DNA of 64,000 nt from Schizonepeta tenuifolia (Eukaryota; Streptophyta; Magnoliopsida; Lamiales; Lamiaceae), in contig CM055958.1 in NCBI GenBank assembly GCA_029490685.1, positions 37,798,446 through 37,862,445 of the forward strand, given 5' to 3'. The translations under genes were made by a program, and so were the position numbers. A model generated the notes under the pieces. That model saw only the letters and a program-made list of their open reading frames with translations. It did not search any database and had not been told where the DNA came from. Shown here piece by piece: positions 56,548 through 64,000 of the stretch (the first letter of the stretch is position 1; every line of letters starts with the position of its first letter).

Positions 56548-59500
56548 CTGGCTTTTTGCCCAGGCCATTTAGGCATAGGTGACCGAAAACTCATTTTTTG
56601 CACGGAAGCGGAATTGGACGGGCACTTGACCACTATTTCTCCATCACAAAAGAAGCCCAAAGGTGAAAAAATAAGGCCAATCGCACGGGCAAAATGGGAG
56701 ATATGGCCAAAACGGTTCGTCGGGAGCCGACACTCGTCCCCCCCGTTCCGTACCAGACGCTTGTCTGATTTGGTCCGTTCTCACGCCGTTGGAAATATTT
56801 TTCTCTCGGTCGGATTTTGGGCTAGTACTTCGCCTAGGCCATTTATTAGGCCTTGGTGACCGAAAACTCATTTTTCGCACGGAAGCAGAATTGGATGGGC
56901 ACTTCACCACTGGTTCTACATCACAATAGAAGCCCAAAGGTCCAAAAATAATGCCTGGCACGGGCAAAATGCGAGATATGGCCAAAACGGTTCGTCGGGA
57001 GCCGACACTCTTCCACCCCGTTCTTTGGCCGTCCCTTCTCTGATTTGGTCCGTTCACACGCCGTTGGAAATATTTTTTAAAGGGCTACATGATGGTTGGA
57101 GAAGATTTTGATTATATCTCGGTCCGATTTTGGGCTGGCTCTTCCCCAAAGCCATTTATTGGGCATAGGTGACCGAAAACTCATTTTTTGCACGGAAGCG
57201 GAATTGGACGGGAATTTCACCACTGCTTCTCCATCACAAAAGAAGCCTAAAGATGTAAAATTAAGGCCAGTGGCACAAGCAAAATGGGAGATATGGCTAA
57301 AACGGTTCGTCGGAAGCCGACACGCGTCCCCCCCAGTTCCGTGCCCGTTCCTTGTCCGATTTGGTCCATTCACACGCCGTTGGAAATATTTTTTGATGAA
57401 CTACGTGATGGTCATAGTAGATTTTGATTATCTCTCGGTCGGATTTTGGGCTAGTACTTCGCCCAGGCCATTTATTAGGCATTGGTGACCGAAAACTCAT
57501 TTTTCGCACGGAAGCAGAATTGGATAGGCACTTCACCACTGGTTCTACATCACAATAGAAGCCCAAAGGTCCAAAAATAATGCCTGGAACTGGCAAAATG
57601 GGAGATATGGCCAAAACGGTTCGTCGGGAGCCGACACTCGTCCACCCCGTTCTTTGGCCGTCCCTCTCTGATTTGGTCCGTTCACACGCCGTTGGAAATA
57701 TTTTTTGAAGGGCTACATGATGGTTGGAGAAGATTTTGATTATATCTCGGTCCGATTTTGGGCTGGCTCTTCGCCAAAGCCATTTATTGGGCTGGCTCTT
57801 CGCCAAAGCCATTTATTGGGCATAGGTGACCGAAAACTCATTTTTTGCACGGAAGCGGAATTGGACGGAAATTTCACAACTGCTTCTCCATCACAAAAGA
57901 AGCCTAAAGGTGCAAAATTAAGGCCAATGGCACAAGCAAAATGGGAGATATGGCCAAAACGGTTCGTCGGAAGCCGACACTCGTCCCCCCCAGTTCTGTG
58001 CCCGTTCCTTGTCCGATTTGGACCATTCACACGCCGTTGGACATATTTTTTGATGAACTACGTGATGGTCATAGTAGATTTTGATTATCTCTCCGTCGGA
58101 TTTTGGGCTAGTACTTCACCCAGGCCATTTATTAGGCATTGGTGACCGAAAACTAATTTTTCGCACGAAAGCACTATTGGATGGGCACTTCACCACTGAT
58201 TCTACATCACAATAGAAGCCCAAAGGTCCAAAAATAATGCCTGGCACGGGCAAAATGGGAGATATGGCCAAAACGGTTCGTCGGGAGCCGACACTCGTCC
58301 ACCCCGTTCTTTGGCCGTCCCTTCTATGATTTGGTCCGTTCACACGCCGTTGGAAATATTTTTTGAAGGGCTACATGATGGTTGGAGAAGATTTTGATTA
58401 TATCTCGGTCCGATTTTGGGCTGGCTCTTCGCCAAAGCCATTTATTGGGCATAGGTGACCGAAAACTCATTTTTTGCACGGAAGCGGAATTAGACGGAAA
58501 TTTCACCACTGCTTCTCCATCACAAAAGAAGCCTAAATGTGCAAAATTAAGGCCAATGGCACAAGCAAAATGGGAGATATGGCCAAAACGGTTCGTCGGA
58601 AGCCGACACTCGTCCCCCCTAGTTCCGTGCCCGTTCCTTGTCCGATTTGGTCCATTCACACGCCGTTGGACATATTTTTTAATGAACTACGTGAGGGTCA
58701 TAGTCGATTTTGATTATCTCTCGGTCGGGTTTTGGGCTAGTACTTCGCCCAGGCCATTTATTAGGCATCGGTGACCGAAAACTCATTTTTCGCACGGAAG
58801 CTGAATTGGATGGGCACTTCACCACTGGTTCTACATCACAATAGAAGCCCAAAGGTCCAAAAATAATGCCTGGCATGGGCAAAATGGGAGATATGGCCAA
58901 AACGGTTCGTCGGGAGCCGACGCTCGTCCACCCCGTTCTTTGGCCGTCTCTTCTCTGATTTGGTCCGTTCACATGCCGTTCGAAATATTTTTTGAAGGGC
59001 TACATGATGGTTGGAGAAGATTTAGATTATATCTCGGTCCTATTTTGGGCTGGCTCTTCGCCAAAGCCATTTATTGGGTATAGGTGACCGAAAACTCATT
59101 TTTTGCACGCAAGCGGAATTGGACGGGAATTTCACCAAAGCTTCTCCATCACAAAAGAAGCCTAAAGGTGCAAAATTAAGACAATGGCACAGGCAAAGTG
59201 GGAGATACGGCGAAAACGGTTCGTCAGAAGCCGACACTCGTCCCCCCCAGTTCCGTGCCCGTTCCTTGTCCGATTTGGTCCATTCACACGCCGTTGGAAA
59301 TATTTTTTGATGAACTACGTGATGGTCATAGTAGATTTTGATTATCTCTCGGTCGGATTTTGGGCTAGTACTTTGCCCAGGCCATTTGATAAGGCATTGG
59401 TGACCGAAAAATTATTTTTCGCACGGAAGTAGAATTGGATGGGCACGGGCACTTCACCACTGGTTCTACATCACAATAGAAGCCCAAAGGTCCAAAAATA

Positions 59501-62500
59501 ATGCCTGGCACGGGCAAAATGGGAGATATGGCCAAAACGGTTCGTCGGGAGCCGACACTCGTCCACCCCGTTCTTTGGCCGTCCCTTCTCTGATTTGGTC
59601 CGTTCACACGCCGTTGGAAATATTTTTTGAAGGGCTACATGATGGTTGGAGCAGATTTTGATTACCTCTTGGTCGGATTTCGGGCTGGCTCTTCGCCCAG
59701 GCCATTTATTAGGCATAGGTGACCGAAAACTCATATTTTGCACGGAAGCCGAATTGGATGGGCACTTAACCACTAGTTCCCCATCACAATAGAAGCCCAA
59801 AGGTGCAAAAAATAAGGCCAATGTCACGGGCAAAATGGGAGATATGGCCAAAACGGTTCGTCGGGAGCCGACACTCGTCCCCCCCGTTCCGTACCAGACG
59901 CTTGTCTGATTTGGTCCTTTCTCACGCCGTTGGAAATATTTTTTGAAGGACTACGTGATGGTCGGAGCAGATTTTAATTATCTCTCAGTCGGATTTTGGG
60001 TTGGCTCTTCGCCTAGGCCATATATTAGGCATAGGTGACCGGAAACTCATGTTTTGCACTGAAGCGGAATTGGACGGGCACTTCACCACTGCTTCTCCAT
60101 CACAAAAGAAGCCCAAAGGTGCAAAAAATAAGGCCAATGTCACGGGCAAAATGGGAGATATGGCCAAAACGGTTCGTTGGGAGCCGACACTCGTCCCCCT
60201 GTTCCATGCCCGTCCCTCGTCTGATTTTGTCCGTTCACACGCCGTTGGAAATCTTTTTTGAAGGACTTCGTAATGGTGGAGCTGGCTTTGATTATCTCTC
60301 GGTCGGATTTTGGGCTATTTATTTGGGCATAGGTGACCGAAAACTCATATTTTGCAAGCAAGCGGAATTAGATGGGCAATTCACCACTTGTTCACCATCA
60401 CAATAGAAGCCCAAAGGTGCAAAACTAAGGCCAATAGCACGGGCAAAATGAGAGATATGGCCAAAATGGTTCGTAGGGAGCCAACACTCGTCCCCCCTAC
60501 CCCGTTTTGTGCCCGTCCTTTATCCGATTTGGTCCGTTCACACGTCGTTGGAAATATTTTTTGAAGCGCTACATGATGGTTGGAGAAGATTTTGATTATA
60601 TCTCGGTCCGATTTTGGGCTGGCTCTTCGCCAAAGCCATTTATTGGGCATAGGTGACCGAAAACTCATTTTTTGCACGGAAGCGGAATTGGACGGGAATT
60701 TCACCACTGCTTCTCCATCACAAAAGATGCCTAAAGGTGCAAAAATAAGGCCAATGGCACAGGCAAAATGGGAGATATGGCCAAAACGGTTCGTCGGAAG
60801 CCGACACTCGTCCCCCCCAGTTCCGTGCCCGTCCGATTTGGTCCATTCACACGCCGTTGCAAATATTTTTTGATGAACTACGTGATGGTCATAGTAGATT
60901 TTGATTATCTCTCGGTCGGATTTGGGGCTAGTACTTCGCCCAGGCCATTTATTAGGCATTGGTGACCGAAAACTCATTTTTCGCACGGAAGCAGAATTGG
61001 ATGGACACTTCACCACTGGTTCTACATCACAATAGAAGTCCAAAGGTCCAAAAATAATGCCTGGCACGGGCAAAATGGGAGATATGGCAAAAACGGTTCG
61101 TCGGAAGCCGACACTCGTCCACCCCGTTCTTTGGCCGTCCCTTCTCCGATTTGGTCCATCCCCACGCCGTTGGAAATATTTTTTGAAGGGCTACGTGATG
61201 GTTGGAGCAGATTTTGATTATCTCTTGGTCGGATTTAGGGCTGGCTCTTCGCCCAGGCCATTTATTAGGCATAGGTGACCGAAAACTCATTTTTTGCACG
61301 GAAGCCGAATTGGATGGGCACTTAACCACTAGTTCACCATCACAATAGAAGCCCAAATGTGCAAAAATAAGGCTTGGCACGGGCAAAATGGTTTGTCGAG
61401 ATCCGACCCTCGTCCCCTCCGTTCTGTGGCCGTCCCTTCTCCGATTTTGTCCGTTCACACGCCGTAGGAAATCTTTTTTGAAGGGCTACGTGATTGTTGG
61501 AGTAGATTTTGATTATCTCTCGGTCTGATTTTAGGCTGGCTCTTTGCCCATACCATTTATTAGGCATAGGTGACCGAAAACTCATTTTTTGCACGGAAGC
61601 GGAATTGGACGGGCACATGACCACTGCTTCTCCATCACAAAAGAAGCCCAAAGGTGCAAAAATAAGGCCAATGGCACGGGCAAAATGGGAGATATGGCCA
61701 AAACAGTTCGTCGAGAGCCGACACTCGTCCCCCCCGTTCCGTACCAGTCGCTTGTGTGATTTGGTCCGTTCTCACGCCGTTGGAAATATTTTTTGAAGGG
61801 CTACGTTATGGTCGGAGTAGATTTCAATTGTCTCTCGGTTGGATTTTGGGTTGGCTCTTCACCTAGGCCATTTAATAGGCATAGGTGACCGAAAACTCAT
61901 GTTTTGCAGTGAAGCGGAATTGGACGGGCACTTCACCACTGGTTCACCATCACAATAGAAGCCCAAAGGAACAAAACTAAGGCCAATAGCACAGGCAAAA
62001 TGGGAGATATGGCCAAAATGGTTCATCGGGAGCCGACACTCGTCCCCCCAGTTCCGTGCCTGTCCCTTGTCCGATTTGGTTCGTTAACTCGCCGTTGGAA
62101 ATATGTTTTGAAGGGCTACATGATGGTTGGAGCAGATTTTGATTATATCTCGGTCAGATTTTGGGCTGGCTCATCGCCAAAGCCATTTATTGGGCATAGG
62201 TGACCGAAAACTCATTTTTTGCACGAAAGCGGAATTGGACGGGAATTTCACCACTGCTTCTCCATCACAAAAGAAGCCCAAAGGTGCAAAAATAAGGCCA
62301 ATGGGACAGACAAAATGGGAGATATGGCCAAAACGGTTCGTCGGGAGCCGACACTCGCCCCTCCCAGTTCCGTGCTCGTTCCTTGTCTGATTTGGTCCAT
62401 TCACACTCCGTTGGAAATATTTTTTGATGAACTACGGATTTTGGGCTAGTACTTCGCCCAGGCCATTTATTAGGCATTGGTGACCGAAAACTCATTTTTC

Positions 62501-64000
62501 GCACGGAAGCAGAATTGGATGGGCACTTCACCACTAATTCTACATCACAATAGAAGCCCAAAGGTCTAAAAATAATGCCTGGCACGGGCAAAATGGGAGA
62601 TATGGCCAAAACTGTTCGTCGGGAGCCGACACTCGTCCCTCCCGTTCCGTACCAGTCGCTTGTTTGATTTGATCCGTTCACACTCTGATGGAAATATTTT
62701 TTGAAGGGCTACGTTAAGGTTATAGCAGATTTTGATTATCTCTTGATCGGATTTTGGGCTGGCTCTTCGCCCAGGCCATTTATTAGGCATATGTGACCGA
62801 AAACTCATTTTTTGCATGGAAGCCAAATTGGATGGGCAATTCACCCTTGGTTCTCCATCAAAATAGAAGCCCAAAGGTGCAAAAATAAGGCCAATAGCAC
62901 GGGCAAAATGGGAGATATGGCCAAAACGGTTCATCGAGAGGCGACACTCGTCCCCTCCGTTCTGTGGCCCTCCCTTCTCCGATTTCATCTGTTCACACTC
63001 CGTACGAAATCTTTTTTGAAGGGCTACGTGATTGTTGGAGCAGATTTTAGGCTAGTTCTTCGCCCAGGCCATTTATTAGGCATAGGTGACTGAAAACTCA
63101 TAGTTTGCACGGAAGCAGAAATTGGATGGGCACTTCACCACTGGTTCTCCATCACAATAGAAGCCCAAAGGTGCAAAAATAAGGCCTGGCACGGGCAAAA
63201 TGGGAGATATGGCCAAAACGGTTCGTCGGGAGCCGACACTCGTCCCCCCATTACGTACCAGTCGCTTGTCCGATTTAGCCCATTCTCACGCCGTTGTAAA
63301 TCTTTTTTGAAGGGCTACATGATGGTCTGAGCAGATTTTGATTATCTCTCGGTCGGATTTTGGGCTGGCTCTTCGTCAAAGCCATTTATTGGGCATAAGT
63401 GTCCGAAAACTCATTTTTTGCACGGAAGCGGAATTGGACGGGCATTTCACCACTGGTTCTCCATCACATTAGAAGCCCAAAGGTGCAAAAATAAGTCCTC
63501 GCACGGGCAAAATGGGAGATATGGCAAAAACGGTTCGTCGGGAGCCGACACTCGTCCACCCCATTCTGTGGCCGTCCCTTCTCCAATTTGGCCCGTTCAC
63601 ATGTCGTTGGAAATATTTTTTGAAGGGTTACGTGATGGTTGGAGCAGATTTTGATTATCTCTTGGTCAGATTTTGGGCTGGCTCTTCGCCCAGGCCATAT
63701 ATGAGGCATAGGTGACCGAAAACTCATTTTTTGCATGGAAGCCGAATTGGATGGGCACTTCACCACTGGTTCTCCATCACAATAGAAGCCCAAAAGTGCA
63801 AAAATAAGGCCTGGCACGGGCAAAATGAGAGATTTGGCAAAAGTGGTTCGTCGAGAGCCGACACTCGTCCCCTCCGTTCTGTGGCCGTCCCTTCTCCGAT
63901 TTAGTCCGTTCACACGCCGTAGAAAATCATTTTTGAAGGGCTACGTGATTGTTGCAGCATATTTTGATTATCTCTCGATCCGATTTTGGGCTGGCTCTTC
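56548..64000. repeat. 315-bp satellite, about 24 monomers, with dimeric higher-order repeat
   Basis: Continues the monomer cut at 54281. Between ~56,800 and ~61,180 two monomer types alternate: one with 'ggttggagaagattttgatt' and 'aagcctaaaggtgcaaaatt', the other with 'gatgaactacgtgatggtca' and 'ggcattggtgaccg'. The second type recurs at 57397, 58053, 58680 and 59308, a period of ~628 bp. A 29-bp duplication lies at 57760-57817. Shortened monomers occur near 56795, 62430 and 63045. It runs to the window end. Confidence 0.96.

Noticed and set aside
48761..64000. CRISPR-like or inverted-repeat transposon reading of the regular repeats
   Set aside because: The repeats are head-to-tail with no unique spacers and no terminal inverted repeats; a plant satellite explains them.

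Overview
This window comes from a repeat-only region of a flowering-plant nuclear genome, probably a eudicot. I see no ordinary host gene, tRNA or rRNA. Plant origin follows from three things: Ty3/gypsy retrotransposons with initiator-tRNA-Met primer sites and TGAT...ATCA long terminal repeats (LTRs), an integrated Caulimoviridae-type pararetrovirus, and a long tandem satellite. The retrotransposons match the CRM (centromeric retrotransposon) clade: the pol frame runs into the 3' LTR and ends in a GPVTRARAKK / RTNPFEEEGND tail resembling the CR motif. CRM elements nested in a satellite suggest a centromere or its flank. That is inference; no species can be named.

Layout. The matrix is a ~315-bp satellite at 1-5266, 13311-14072, 20431-21411, 40910-41172 (inverted), 48761-54281 and 56548-64000. 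Four element families, labelled here for convenience, interrupt it. Family D is autonomous CRM: the intact element 32579-38900, decayed copies E (25433-32291 plus 41509-41752) and F (14073-20430), and a solo LTR at 12316-13073. Family C is a second, decayed autonomous CRM (7624-13310, 5' end missing). Family B is a ~2.27-kb non-autonomous element whose LTR shares most of its length with the D LTR and which carries one ~250-codon frame of unknown function: B1 (5267-6909), B2 (32292-40894, split by D), B3 (54282-56547) and further LTRs at 6910-7623, 28585-29296 and 41753-42467. A solo long LTR of Tekay type (21412-25432, other end 41186-41508) is the fourth. An endogenous pararetrovirus occupies 42468-48760 on the minus strand.

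History. Five-bp target site duplications (TSDs) give the nesting order: satellite, then long solo LTR, then E (ATTCT), then B2 into E's 3' LTR (CTTTG), then D into B2's 5' LTR (TAGTC). Independently, the pararetrovirus entered the satellite and then received a family-B LTR (TATTT). Segment 40895-41752 lies inverted between two near-identical, oppositely oriented family-B LTRs. Flipping it on paper repairs the E, B2 and pararetrovirus junctions together, so it is either a real LTR-LTR inversion or an assembly flip.

How the parts work together. D encodes a full Gag-Pol in one frame and has visually identical LTRs, so it is the youngest and the only candidate source of enzymes. Family B has matching LTR/primer signals but no enzymes, and looks like a dependent partner. 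The pararetrovirus copy is defective: no protease is visible between capsid and reverse transcriptase, and a frameshift separates reverse transcriptase from RNase H.
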